From Lingula anatina (lineage: Eukaryota > Brachiopoda > Lingulata > Lingulida > Lingulidae): a DNA stretch of 64,000 bases. The notes beneath the pieces are model-generated. The model searched no databases. It was given only the letters and a program-made list of their open reading frames with translations, and was not told the DNA's origin. How positions within the stretch are numbered: the first letter of the stretch is position 1; each line of letters opens with the position of its first letter. Made by a program: the position numbers and the translations under genes. Shown here in pieces: positions 20,047-31,223 of this stretch. The stretch is from positions 707,376-771,375 of the forward strand of contig NW_019775669.1 of NCBI RefSeq assembly GCF_001039355.2, in the 5' to 3' direction.

Positions 20047-22872
20047 TAAATTTATTTCTGCCATACAAATATCATTACAGCATAAGAATACATACATATA
20101 TATACACATACTAATGAAAGCATGCACACTTACCACATATGATATCTTGATTGTGCAATGGGTGCATAGAAAGAAAAACATATTGTATATGTATAGTTGC
20201 AGAGTTATCAGGTGAGAGTGTTTTCTATCAGGGCTTTGACACTATTCCATTTATTGATAGTTTGAATTTTTTTTTGTCAGTCAGCAAGAAAGTAGATTAC
20301 AGGTCAATGCATGTTGCGGTAAGACTTGATATATGAGCATACATTATTCCAGTTAGGTATCTCAGCTTTTGCTCTTCATATAGTTATTAATTTCTTAATA
20401 AGCAATGCGACAATATGAAGACCCTGTAGCCTGATAGCAATGGCACCCAAAAATAACATTTCTATTTCTCTCTCAAGCCGTAACTTGTAATTTTGTTGAA
20501 TACTCTGAAGCAGACATGTGCATATGTTCTGGACATGCACACATTCCCATCATAAATGTTTTAATGTTTCGGCCTCAATATTACAGAAAGTTCATATCTG
20601 TGACTCGCTCAACTTCATTTTTTCCAACCGATAATTAGTAAAATAGATACCATTATTGATCTTGAACTGTAATGTTTGTAAGCTCGCATCTTGAGTATAC
20701 ATAAAAGGTGCAGCGTAAATCAGAGCCCACGTTTCTTCTCCAAGTAAGATCCCAATTCTTGTTTCCCAGTACCCGTTAGCCCTGTTTAAGGATGGGTTGC
20801 TGTTTTTTAAGAGCATGTTATAAAAAAATTTTGTTATCTTTTGATTTGAGTATTTTTATGTTATCATTCAAAATCCCGTCAATATTTTTCCCATACTCTT
20901 TTATGACTGAGCGCCAATCTCTTGGAATTGACTTTTTCAGTCCCAGATATTGAAGAAAGCTGAAGTTAGCGGTATATTTTTGGTTTAATTCTTCTTATGT
21001 GAAAAGTTCCCCCCCTAGCGTTCACAATATCAGAAATAAAGTGAATCCCTTTCTTACACCAATTCTTAAGACTCCTTAAAAGCTTTTACCTTCTATTATT
21101 AATTTTTTTTATTGTACCATAGAGGCTGTGATAAAATATCCTGAGGGCTGGTATCGCAATTAACCTTTAGACTTGCCCAAAAAGGGTTGAATATATTCCT
21201 ATTTAAACAAAGGCCATGTCTTGTGACGAACCAAAATTTATTTCCACCCAGTATTTTCAAGCTTTCCATACATAACACTACATTTGTGCTTATTGTTTTC
21301 GTTAAATAATTTTTGTACCCATGCAAGTTTAAGCGCTCTTGAAAAAGACTTAAAGATGAGGAGTCTTAGTCCACCGTCTATATCGTCTTGCCTCATTCTG
21401 ACTCTTTTGATCTTATCGACTGGACTTCCCCATATAAATTTGCACGTAATTTTATCAATTTGCCATTATTCATTTGTTTTAAAGCAGACAGGCACTCTAT
21501 CTGAGTGATTTTGGTATTGACTTCCTCCTCCTTGTTTGGTAGTTTTTTAAGATATGGATTATCCTTATCAAAAAATGTCTTTATGTGTTTTTCATTTTGA
21601 TTTGTTCTTTTTGAAGAGTATAGGTCCTTATAAAAATGTCTCTGTTCGTTCAATTTTTCTTCTATCGTGTATAATTCTGTTCCATCGGGGTTATTAGTTT
21701 TGTGATATTTTTTTCAGTGAAGTTTCTTTTCTCCAAGTTACAAAAGTATTTTGTGCTTTTTTTTATCCTCCACCCGCCATTTTGCTTTAGTTCTCTTTAT
21801 TATCCCTTTTATTTGATTTTCTCTTAGTTCTTTTAACTTCATTTCGGTTTGGAATATTTCTTGACTAGTAAGATTTGTCTTTGGCGAATCAATAAGGGAC
21901 TTAAGTTTTTTTTCGAGGTTCTCTTCTTTTTCTCTTGTACTTTTTTTATATGAGCTGAATTCTATCGTTTTCCCCCTAATTTTTAGTTTGAGAATTTCCA
22001 ATAGTAAATGATCGTCTGTGCTATATATTGCGTCTGGGTAATCACTTTCGGCATCTACTTTATACTCGTCTAGGACTTCTTTTATTGTTTTCTTTACCAG
22101 GGGTACATATCCAGGGCCTCCAAGATGGCTATTATTAAATTTCCAAGTTCCTCTTCCCCTAACCTGATTAATAAATTTGAGCTCAACTGAGACAGGTGAA
22201 TGATAGGATCGACAGGCAAAGTCAGTGTCTGAGTTGTACGCGTACTGTTGTAAATCTGATGAAAGAAGGAAATAATCTAAGCGGCTTTGCTTTCTTGACA
22301 TTCTGTGCCATGCATATTTCCTTTCGTCAGGGTGCTGTTCTCTCCACACATCAATCAAACCAAATTCATTAGCAATTCATTATAAGGACAAAATTGCCTC
22401 ATTTGACTTTTCATTATTCTTATTTTTATAATTATATTTGTATCTTTTGCATAATCGAGGGGAACATTCCAGTCTCCTGCCATAATTATCGATAAATTTC
22501 ATAAATATATCATACTTATTTTTCGTGATATGTTTTCAAAAAAGGAGGGGGTTTCATTATTTGGTCTGTAAAGAGCCACTAAAGTCATCTTGACACCCTG
22601 TATACTGATGTCTAAGATAATAGAATTATTATGCCGCAATCTTTTTGATGAAAATAAACTAAAAACTGCTTTCCCTCCCCATTAATTTTTCCAATGTGTT
22701 TCAGTTTTTTTATCGCAATGGGAGTCGATTAAAAATGCTATATCATACTTCTTGCGGCATTTTACAAAAAAATATCTTCTCTTGATATTGTCTGAATTTA
22801 AACCACTGCAGTTCATACATCCAATTTTTATGTTAGCCAAAGAATAACTAATATCAAATAAAATACATGACC
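19990..22872 (-). mobile_element. L1/Tx1-like LINE with RT core deleted (copy 1)
   Basis: Antisense element. From its 5' side: an endonuclease domain (about 22,860-22,250) with GDWN, LYRPNN and a C-terminal YHSPVSVEL motif where D of the usual SDH triplet is Y. A coiled linker frame (22358-21738) and ALKQMNNGK-type RT start near 21,440 follow. The sequence then passes straight into the region downstream of RT (21326-21099) and the zinc-finger tail (20816-20592), ending in poly(A) (poly(T) here at 19,990-20,045). Fingers, palm and YADD are absent, and stops and frameshifts are present. It is a non-autonomous dead derivative. Confidence 0.8.
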
Positions 22873-22873
22873 N
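22873..22873. other. Single-N assembly join inside a perfect overlap
   Basis: The base after the N (22,874) restarts the text already given from 20,878. The repeat runs 1,995 bp to exactly the end of the left contig. This is strong evidence that the two contigs overlap and were both kept. Confidence 0.9.
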
Positions 22874-24868
22874 GTCAATATTTTTCCCATACTCTTTTAT
22901 GACTGAGCGCCAATCTCTTGGAATTGACTTTTTTCAGTCCCAGATATTGAAGAAAGCTGAAGTTAGCGGTATATTTTTGGTTTAATTCTTCTTATGTGAA
23001 AAGTTCCCCCCCTAGCGTTCACAATATCAGAAATAAAGTGAATCCCTTTCTTACACCAATTCTTAAGACTCCTTAAAAGCTTTTACCTTCTATTATTAAT
23101 TTTTTTATTGTACCATAGAGGCTGTGATAAAATATCCTGAGGGCTGGTATCACAATTAACCTTTAGACTTGCCCAAAAAGGGTTGAATATATTCCTATTT
23201 AAACAAAGGCCATGTCTTGTGACGAACCAAAATTTATTTCCACCCAGTATTTTCAAGCTTTCCATACATAACACTACATTTGTGCTTATTGTTTTCGTTA
23301 AATAATTTTTGTACCCATGCAAGTTTAAGCGCTCTTGAAAAAGACTTAAAGATGAGGAGTCTTAGTCCACCGTCTATATCGTCTTGCCTCATTCTGACTC
23401 TTTTGATCTTATCGACTGGACTTCCCCATATAAATTTGCACGTAATTTTATCAATTTGCCATTATTCATTTGTTTTAAAGCAGACAGGCACTCTATCTGA
23501 GTGATTTTGGTATTGACTTCCTCCTCCTTGTTTGGTAGTTTTTTAAGATATGGATTATCCTTATCAAAAAATGTATTTATGTGTTTTTCATTTTGATTTG
23601 TTCTTTTTGAAGAGTATAGGTCCTTATAAAAATGTCTCTGTTCGTTCAATTTTTCTTCTATCGTGTATAATTCTGTTCCATCGGGGTTATTAGTTTTGTG
23701 ATATTTTTTTAAGTGAAGTTTCTTTTCTCCAAGTTACAAAAGTATTTTGTGCTTTTTTTTATCCTCCACCCGCCATTTTGCTTTAGTTCTCTTTATTATC
23801 CCTTTTATTTGATTTTCTCTTAGTTCTTTTAACTTCATTTCGGTTTGGAATATTTCTTGACTAGTAAGATTTGTCTTTGGCGAATCAATAAGGGACTTAA
23901 GTTTTTTTTCGAGGTTCTCTTCTTTTTCTCTTGTACTTTTTTTATATGAGCTGAATTCTATCGTTTTCCCCCTAATTTTTAGTTTGAGAATTTCCAATAG
24001 TAAATGATCGTCTGTGCTATATATTGCGTCTGGGTAATCACTTTCGGCATCTACTTTATACTCGTCTAGGACTTCTTTTATTGTTTTCTTTACCAGGGGT
24101 ACATATCCAGGGCCTCCAAGATGGCTATTATTAAATTTCCAAGTTCCTCTTCCCCTAACCTGATTAATAAATTTGAGCTCAACTGAGACAGGTGAATGAT
24201 AGGATCGACAGGCAAAGTCAGTGTCTGAGTTGTACGCGTACTGTTGTAAATCTGATGAAAGAAGGAAATAATCTAAGCGGCTTTGCTTTCTTGACATTCT
24301 GTGCCATGCATATTTCCTTTCGTCAGGGTGCTGTTCTCTCCACACATCAATCAAACCAAATTCATTAGCAATTCATTATAAGGACAAAATTGCCTCATTT
24401 GACTTTTCATTATTCTTATTTTTATAATTATATTTGTATCTTTTGCATAATCGAGGGGAACATTCCAGTCTCCTGCCATAATTATCGATAAATTTCATAA
24501 ATATATCATACTTATTTTTCGTGATATGTTTTCAAAAAAGGAGGGGGTTTCATTATTTGGTCTGTAATGAGCCACTAAAGTCATCTTGACACCCTGTATA
24601 CTGATGTCTAAGATAATAGAATTATTATGCCGCAATCTTTTTGATGAAAATAAACTAAAAACTGCTTTCCCTCCCCATTAATTTTTCCAATGTGTTTCAG
24701 TTTTTTTATCGCAATGGGAGTCGATTAAAAATGCTATATCATACTTCTTGCGGCATTTTACAAAAAAATATCTTCTCTTGATATTGTCTGAATTTAAACC
24801 ACTGCAGTTCATACATCCAATTTTTATGTTAGCCAAAGAATAACTAATATCAAATAAAATACATGACC
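22874..24868 (-). mobile_element. L1/Tx1-like LINE, near-identical second copy
   Basis: Same 1,995 bp as 20,878-22,872 with only a handful of differences (for example A for G near 23,152, A for C near 23,575, T for A near 24,568). After 24,868 (GACC) the sequence continues into new text (CTGGTTGTAC), so the real locus probably has one copy of this stretch. Confidence 0.85.
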
Positions 24869-25627
24869 CTGGTTGTACTTTTCCTAATTTTCAACGTCTT
24901 TTAGATAGCATTCATCCTCTTCATTCAACCATTCACTAAACCACACATACACATCGATACACACACAGCGGATCCACATAAACATTTGAGAGATGACTAG
25001 ACACATCATACCTAAATTGTATAACAAAAATAACTTGAAGTCACTCAAACTCTTACACATACAAATGTAAATGCTTATATATGGAGGACATACATGCACC
25101 ACCCACTCACTCTCATGACACACGCACACAAACATTAAACAGAAATCAAATGACATGTAATAAAGTCAGGTTAAGGAATACGTAAGATTTGTTCCAGTCT
25201 TCATGATATAACCATTTCGGTTACTATTCACACCTATACATGAACACTTTATAGCATTTTGATTGCGTTCTTCAACTTTCAATTTTCACCACATTATACT
25301 ACAGTATACATGTATATATAAATTTGAATCATTTCAACTTTTCACACAGATCATCATTTATGTCACATTTTATTCTCTATCCGCTTTTCAACTGACAGTA
25401 TATACCGCAATTGAAGTACCAAAATTGAGCGCTTTCTACTTTTTTGTGTTGTCGCAACTTACTTATTAATGACAGGTTTCTCTTGTTATGTCATCATGTA
25501 GGCAGGCCCCTGATTTTATTTCTTTCTTTTTCATCATGATCCTCCTTTTAATCTCGGAGTGCCTCATCTTTACAATCAGTGGTCTGTTGATTCCTGGTTT
25601 AGCTGGTATAGGTGGTGAATCGCAACT
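24869..25627. other. AT-rich spacer, no gene seen
   Basis: Short frames only, rich in TACACACAC and TATATA strings, with no recognisable domain. It may contain the 5' flank of the neighbouring CR1/L2-like LINE, whose true start I cannot place. Confidence 0.4.
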
Positions 25628-27672
25628 ATGTCTACACAATGCAGCTCAAATTTTAGTTCTTTTCTTATCAGATCGGAGAAGAGATCTCGAACATTCTCGT
25701 CTTGTCACTTGTTACAAAGGGAACTCTTTAGGATTGTGGACAAGATTTCAGAATCTAAGTCAAGCCAGCTAAGTGTGTGTCCTGACATGGAAATGTCAAC
25801 ACTTCCTCAAGTTTTTGCAGATTTCTTCACAAACCGGATCAAGGATATTTGTAAGGACTTAACTCAAAATTCTATCACAGGATCCTCAGAATCAGATCCA
25901 TTACCAAGTGAATTTCAAAACAGGTGTGCCAGTCAGGGTGGTGAGGCCCAACTGAGCAATTTCCTATCGATCTCAGAGAAGGATATTATCTCTGTTATAA
26001 AGAGGATGAATTCTAAGTTTTGTGCTCTGGATCCCATGCCAACATATATAGTGAAAGAGTATATTAGTCTGTTATCTCCAGTTCTCCTGAGATTAGTAAA
26101 TCTGTCTTTCTCAACAGGTATCTTTCCATAAAACTGCAATTGTTAGACCATTACTTAAAAAGCAAGGGCTGTGTAAAAATGTCCTGAAAAACTATAGACC
26201 AATATCAAATCTACCCATTTTAAGTAAATTTCTTGAAAAAATGGCATGTTCCCAAATAAGCAGCTATCTGGCTGAAAATAAACTCTTTGGGAAATTTCAG
26301 TCTGCCTATAGAGAAGGCCACAGCACTGAGACAGCTCTACTTCGAGTCCACAACGACATAGATCATAGATCATACCATAGATCATAATATTCTTCCTCAC
26401 AGGTTGCAGCATCGCTTTAGAGTGAATGGACTTGCACTTAATTGGTTTACCTCATACCTGAAAAACAGAACAAGAAGGGTTTCAATAGAGTCGGTTTTAT
26501 CTCAGCTAGTTAACTTGGAGTATGGTGTCCCACAAGGGTCTGTGTTAGGTCCAATCATATTCTCACTATACATGTTACCTGTAGAAGATATACTAAAGCA
26601 TGGTTTGAACACTGTTATTTTTGCAGATGACACACAAGTATATATTACATGCAAGAGCAGCCAGTCTGCAACAATCACTTCTATGGAGACTTGTCTTGCA
26701 GAGATTCGAGAATGGATGAAAGTGAACATGTTGGGTTTAAATGATAGTAAGACTGAGTTGATATGGTTTACATCAAGGTTGAAGGCAAATAAAAAAATGC
26801 AGCAAATGCCAACATTTGCATAGGAAATGTTCTTATAAAACCATCAAGTTCTGTAAAAGATCTGGGAGTTACCCTCGATGAAAATGGCACTATGGGCAAG
26901 CGTGTATCTGAAGTGTGTAAATCAGCATCTTATGCACTATGGCGCATTGGAAAAATAAGGAAAGTGTTAGATAACTAAAACCACTGAAGAATTAGTACAT
27001 GCATTTATATCATCAAGATTAGATTACTGCAATAGTCTCCTCTTTGGTATTTGTGACTATCAAATTAAAAAGTTACAAGTTATTCAAAACTCAGCTACAA
27101 GACTGGTTTGTCAAATTAAGTGCAATAGTACACACCATATCACTCCCATTCTGAAAGAATTATACTGGCTGCCTGTGAAGCAGAGGATTGATTTTAAAGT
27201 ACTTTGTATTATTTTTAAGGTGATCCATTCACAAGGACCATTATATTTATCTGATCTTATCTGTTTTGACTTACCACGGCGGTCCACACGTTTTAATACT
27301 GAGAATGATTATATTTTAGAACATTCTGTTTTAGAGAAGGGGTGCCTCAAAAGTTAAGGAGATCCTGCTTTTATAATCTACGTCCCAAAAGTGTGGAATT
27401 CCCTGCCAAACAGAAGACTTTGACCATTTTTAATCTCTTTTAAAGACCCACATTTTTAATTCTGTCTATATCTCTTAGATTTTTTTAAAAATATATATAT
27501 GTGTATTTTAATAAGATTGATTTTTAGTAGTGTAAATTTTAAATAGTTTCCAATGAGAGTTTATGATTAAAATATTGTAGTAATTTTAATGATTTTAGTA
27601 TATTAGCCATTATTGAGATAGAATGTAAGGCGCCATATAAGAATATTATTATCATTATTATTATTATTATTA
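25628..27672 (+). mobile_element. CR1/L2-like LINE, broken (copy 1)
   Basis: Plus-strand reverse transcriptase remnant. 25628-26131 covers the RT N-terminal region (FADFFTNRIKDI, LDPMPTYIVKEY, NLSFSTGIFP). 26404-26823 covers the palm with GVPQGSVLGPIIFSLYM and FADDTQVY. 27001-27357 covers the C-terminal part (SRLDYCNSLLFG-type, KELYWLPVKQRIDFK). The 3' end is a GGCGCCATATAAGAATATT motif and an ATT microsatellite tail (about 27,640-27,672), typical of L2/CR1 elements. Several frameshifts, including one after ANKKMQ, show it is inactive. It interrupts the spacer that is continuous at 9,200-9,330. Confidence 0.85.
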
Positions 27673-27743
27673 CAACTTACTTTACATTCAAATCTGCCAT
27701 CACCTAATTGAATTAATTGTTTTATAAAATTTGAACACAATAC

Positions 27744-27806
27744 CTTCTCCCTCAGTAGATGGACCTAATTTTTCATCATCATCATCAAGATCAATTTCTA
27801 CAAACC
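27744..27806 (-). pseudogene. Orphan exon of unknown-gene copy D
   Basis: 63-nt phase 1-1 exon on the minus strand encoding GFVEIDLDDDDEKLGPSTEG, with acceptor AG at 27808-27807 and donor GTATTG at 27743. A GAT repeat lengthens the acidic stretch by three Asp compared with 9331-9388. It is correctly bordered but isolated: no partner exons of this divergent type lie upstream. Confidence 0.55.
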
Positions 27807-27922
27807 CTGGTGGGAAAAAAGAAATATTTGATTTGTAAATTTTGATTCTTGAAACATTTCAGTTTTGTATTCGTCTTATCATTCACAGCAGTTGTCGAAG
27901 TATTTATATTTTCGCATTCTAG

Positions 27923-28230
27923 GAAAGTTAAAAGAACTGGGGAACATGGTACTAAAGCCCTTTGGAATGTCAACTGACAATTTCAAATTACAACAAGATC
28001 CAAATACAGGATTATATTCTGTGCAGTTTCAACAAAATGCAAAATGGATTGAAAAAATATCAAGGGTGGTGATCCTTTATACCACAAGTACAAGTTTTCC
28101 AGGTATTGGTCCAGTCAGAAGAAGTCGCTATAAAAACTTTTCTAAAATTGAGAATGTAGCTGGCTTAATCATCCTTTTTCAGATGCCTCATTATAATAAA
28201 TTGTTTAGTTCAGTAGCAAGATTATTCTGA
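27923..28230 (+). pseudogene. TTC1: TTC1 last exon, isolated, with extended frame
   Basis: After an acceptor (TTCTAG, ending 27922) the exon encodes [21 protein letters not shown] and [20 protein letters not shown], the conserved C-terminus of TTC1. Known family members end about there. Here the frame runs on for roughly 60 more codons ([14 protein letters not shown] and beyond) to a stop at 28,230. The two preceding exons found at 9452 and 9934 are absent: sequence jumps from the intron before the first to the intron after the second. Without upstream exons this cannot make TTC1. Confidence 0.7.
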
Positions 28231-28495
28231 TATTTATCAACTTGTTTAAAAGGGTACCACACAGCAGATATTCCTAACATAAGCCAAGAACAATCCTCTT
28301 ATTATGTCCATGAACAATTCAACTCCAAGAGGTTTCTCACTAAATTGCTTTCAGCTTAAACGGCTTAGGATTCTGGCATACCAGTTTCAGTAGGCGTGAC
28401 AGACAGCAAAGCCACTTACATTGATTGCAATTTAGAGAGAATTCCCTTGTAGATAGAGGTTAATTTGCAAGGTCCAACAGACTATAAACTATCTA
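28231..28495. other. TTC1 3' flank
   Basis: Untranslated tail of the TTC1 copy, duplicated at 30,959-31,223. A Tc1 element is inserted at its end in a TA site. Confidence 0.5.
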
Positions 28496-28980
28496 CACTC
28501 AAGGAAAAAAGAAATGCAACATTTTTTTTGCGAAAATTCCCAAGAAATATGGGTGCATTTGGAAAAATGGCTTAGCATCATGATTTCACTCTAAATTAGG
28601 CTGAAGACAGGTTAACAGATTTCTTGGTTCTGCTTGACTCATTGTGAGGACAATAAAGGGTGCATTTAGGGATTTTTTAAACACGAACTCGTGTTTGAAA
28701 CTCAGAGTGGAGTTTTACCACATGGTTAACTGTGCTCAAGCCTTACCTATAAAAGGGCACCAAAATGAAGCCAAAAATACACTTTGTCCAATGCCAATGC
28801 CACACTTTGTCGCAGCCAGAGAGAGATCGAGCTATTGGCATGCTCCAAGCTGGACAGGATTGTCTTGCTGTCACCAGGATGTTTGGAGTCCACCACTCTA
28901 CCATTGCTCTTCTTGCTGAGCGATACCATGCCATTGGTTCCTCTAATGACTGCCCTTGTCAGCGTTTGACACTCGCACTC
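28496..28980 (+). mobile_element. Tc1-like transposon, 5' part
   Basis: Begins with the terminal repeat CACTCAAGGAAAAAAGAAAT after a TA. The DNA-binding start of a Tc1 transposase is readable at about 28,813-28,965: SQPERDRAIGMLQAGQDCLA, VTRMFGVHHSTI, a paired-like helix-turn-helix. It stops at about 28,980 where unrelated repeat-like sequence takes over before the N join at 29,115. The catalytic part is missing. Confidence 0.8.
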
Positions 28981-29114
28981 GCCAATGCGAGTTAAAATTA
29001 AATCTGGCGAGTGAAAATGATGGTGCAAGTCGCCATTTTGGCGATTTATGTCAACTTACTGTATCAAGTTTATCGGCAAAATTTAGACTCAATTTAAGTC
29101 CGACTCGTATGCCA
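28981..29114. other. Unassigned repeat-like stretch before join
   Basis: Contains short internal inversions (CACTCGCACTCGCC / GGCGAGTG, and GGCGACTTG-like motifs), so it may be the end of another inverted-repeat element. No frame. Confidence 0.35.
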
Positions 29115-29115
29115 N
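29115..29115. other. Single-N assembly join
   Basis: Immediately after the N the text resumes at a point equivalent to 26,413 and repeats about 2.4 kb of LINE, orphan exon, TTC1 exon and Tc1 start. This again indicates two haplotype contigs placed in tandem. Confidence 0.8.
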
Positions 29116-30366
29116 CGCTTTAGAGTGAATGGACTTGCACTTAGTTGGTTTACCTCATACCTGAAAAACAGAACACGAAGGGTTTCAATAGAGTCGGTTT
29201 TATCTCAGCCAGTTAACTTGGAGTATGGTGTCCCACAAGGGTCTGTGTTAGGTCCAATCATATTCTCACTATACATGTTACCTGTAGAAGATATACTAAA
29301 GCATGGTTTGAACACTGTTATTTTTGCAGATGACACACAAGTATATATTACATGCAAGAGCAGCCAGTCTGCAACAATCACTTCTATGGAGACTTGTCTT
29401 GCAGAGATTCGAGAATGGATGAAAGTGAACATGTTGGCTTTAAATGATAGTAAGACTGAGTTGATATGGTTTACATCAAGGTTGAAGGCAAATAGAAAAA
29501 ATGCAGCAAATGCCAACATTTGCATAGGAAATGTTCTTATAAAACCATCAAGTTCTGTAAAAGATCTGGGAGTTACCCTCGATGAAAATGGCACTATGGG
29601 GAAGCGTGTATCTGAAGTGTGTAAATCAGCATCTTATGCACTATGGCGCATTGGAAAAATAAGGAAAGTGTTAGATAACAAAAACCACTGAAAAATTAGT
29701 ACATGCATTTATATCATCAAGATTAGATTACTGCAATAGTCTCCTCTTTGGTATTTGTGACTATCAAATTAAAAAGTTACAAGTTATTCAAAACTCAGCT
29801 ACAAGACTGGTTTGTCAAATTAAGTGCAATAGTACACACCATATCACTCCCATTCTGAAAGAATTATACTGGCTGCCTGTGAAGCAGAGGATTGATTTTA
29901 AAGTACTTTGTATTATTTTTAAGGTGATCCATTCACAAGGACCATTATATTTATCTGATCTTATCTGTTTTAACTTACCACGGCGGTCCACACGTTTTAA
30001 TACTGAGAATGATTATATTTTAGAACATTCTGTTTTAGAGAAGGGGTGCCTCAAAAGTTAAGGAGATCCTGCTTTTATAATCTACGCCCCAAAAGTGTGG
30101 AATGCCCTGCCAAACAGAAGACTTTGACCATTTTAAATCTCTTTTAAAGACCCACATTTTTAATTCTGTCTATATCTCTTAGATTTTTTTAAAAATATAT
30201 ATATGTGTATTTTAATAAGATTGATTTTTAGTAGTGTAAATTTTAAATGGTTTCCAATGAGAGTTTATGATTAAAATATTGTAGTAATTTTAATGATTTT
30301 AGTATATTAGCCATTATTGTAAGACGCCTTGAGATAGAATGTAAGGCGCCATATAAGAATATTATT

Positions 30367-30397
<31 letters not shown>

Positions 30398-30402
30398 TTA
30401 CA
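29116..30402 (+). mobile_element. CR1/L2-like LINE (copy 2)
   Basis: Counterpart of 26,413-27,672. In this copy the palm frame is intact over 29125-29691 (GVPQGSVLGPIIFSLYM, FADDTQVY), because the frameshift after the KAN codons in copy 1 is absent. The C-terminal part at 29879-30061 stays separate. The ATT tail is longer (about 30,360-30,402), and a segment reading AAGACGCCTTGAGATAG is kept that copy 1 partly lacks. Confidence 0.85.
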
Positions 30403-30471
30403 ACTTACTTTACATTCAAATCTGCCATCACCTAATTGAATTAATTGTTTTATAAAATTTGAACACAATAC

Positions 30472-30534
30472 CTTCTCCCTCAGTAGATGGACCTAATTTT
30501 TCATCATCATCATCAAGATCAATTTCTACAAACC
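30472..30534 (-). pseudogene. Orphan exon of unknown-gene copy D (second copy)
   Basis: Identical in coding content to 27744-27806, with the same acceptor and donor. It lies 2,728 bp away, consistent with allelic duplication. Confidence 0.55.
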
Positions 30535-30650
30535 CTGGTGGGAAAAAAGAAATATTTGATTTGTAAATTTTGATTCTTGAAACATTTCAGTTTTGTATTC
30601 GTCTTATCATTCACGGCAGTTGTCGAAGTATTTATATTTTCGCATTCTAG

Positions 30651-30958
30651 GAAAGTTAAAAGAACTGGGGAACATGGTACTAAAGCCCTTTGGAATGTCA
30701 ACTGACAATTTCAAATTACAGCAAGATCCAAATACAGGATTATATTCTGTGCAGTTTCAACAAAATGCAAAATGGATTGAAAAAATATCAAGGGTGGTGA
30801 TCCTTTATACCACAAGTACAAGTTTTCCAGGTATTGGTCCAGTCAGAAGAAGTCGCTATAAAAACTTTTCTAAAATTGAGAATGTAGCTGGCTTAATCAT
30901 CCTTTTTCAGATGCCTCATTATAATAAATTGTTTAGTTCAGTAGCAAGATTATTCTGA
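30651..30958 (+). pseudogene. TTC1: TTC1 last exon (second copy)
   Basis: Same as 27923-28230: TTC1 C-terminus [20 protein letters not shown] followed by the extended frame to a stop at 30,958. The upstream exons are again missing at the same junction, so the deletion predates the separation of these two copies. Confidence 0.7.
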
Positions 30959-31223
30959 TATTTATCAACTTGTTTAAAAGGGTACCACACAGCAGATATT
31001 CCTAACATAAGCCAAGAACAATCCTCTTATTATGTCCATGAACAATTCAACTCCAAGAGGTTTCTCACTAAATTGCTTTCAGCTTAAACGGCTTAGGATT
31101 CTGGCATACCAGTTTCAGTAGGCGTGACAGACAGCAAAGCCACTTACATTGATTGCAATTTAGCGAGAATTCCCTCGTAGATAGAGGTTAATTTGCAAGG
31201 TCCAACAGACTATAAACTATCTA

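Noticed and set aside
28743-29028. Minus-strand frames of 60-90 codons over the Tc1 start
   Set aside because: They are opposite-strand frames of the transposase region.
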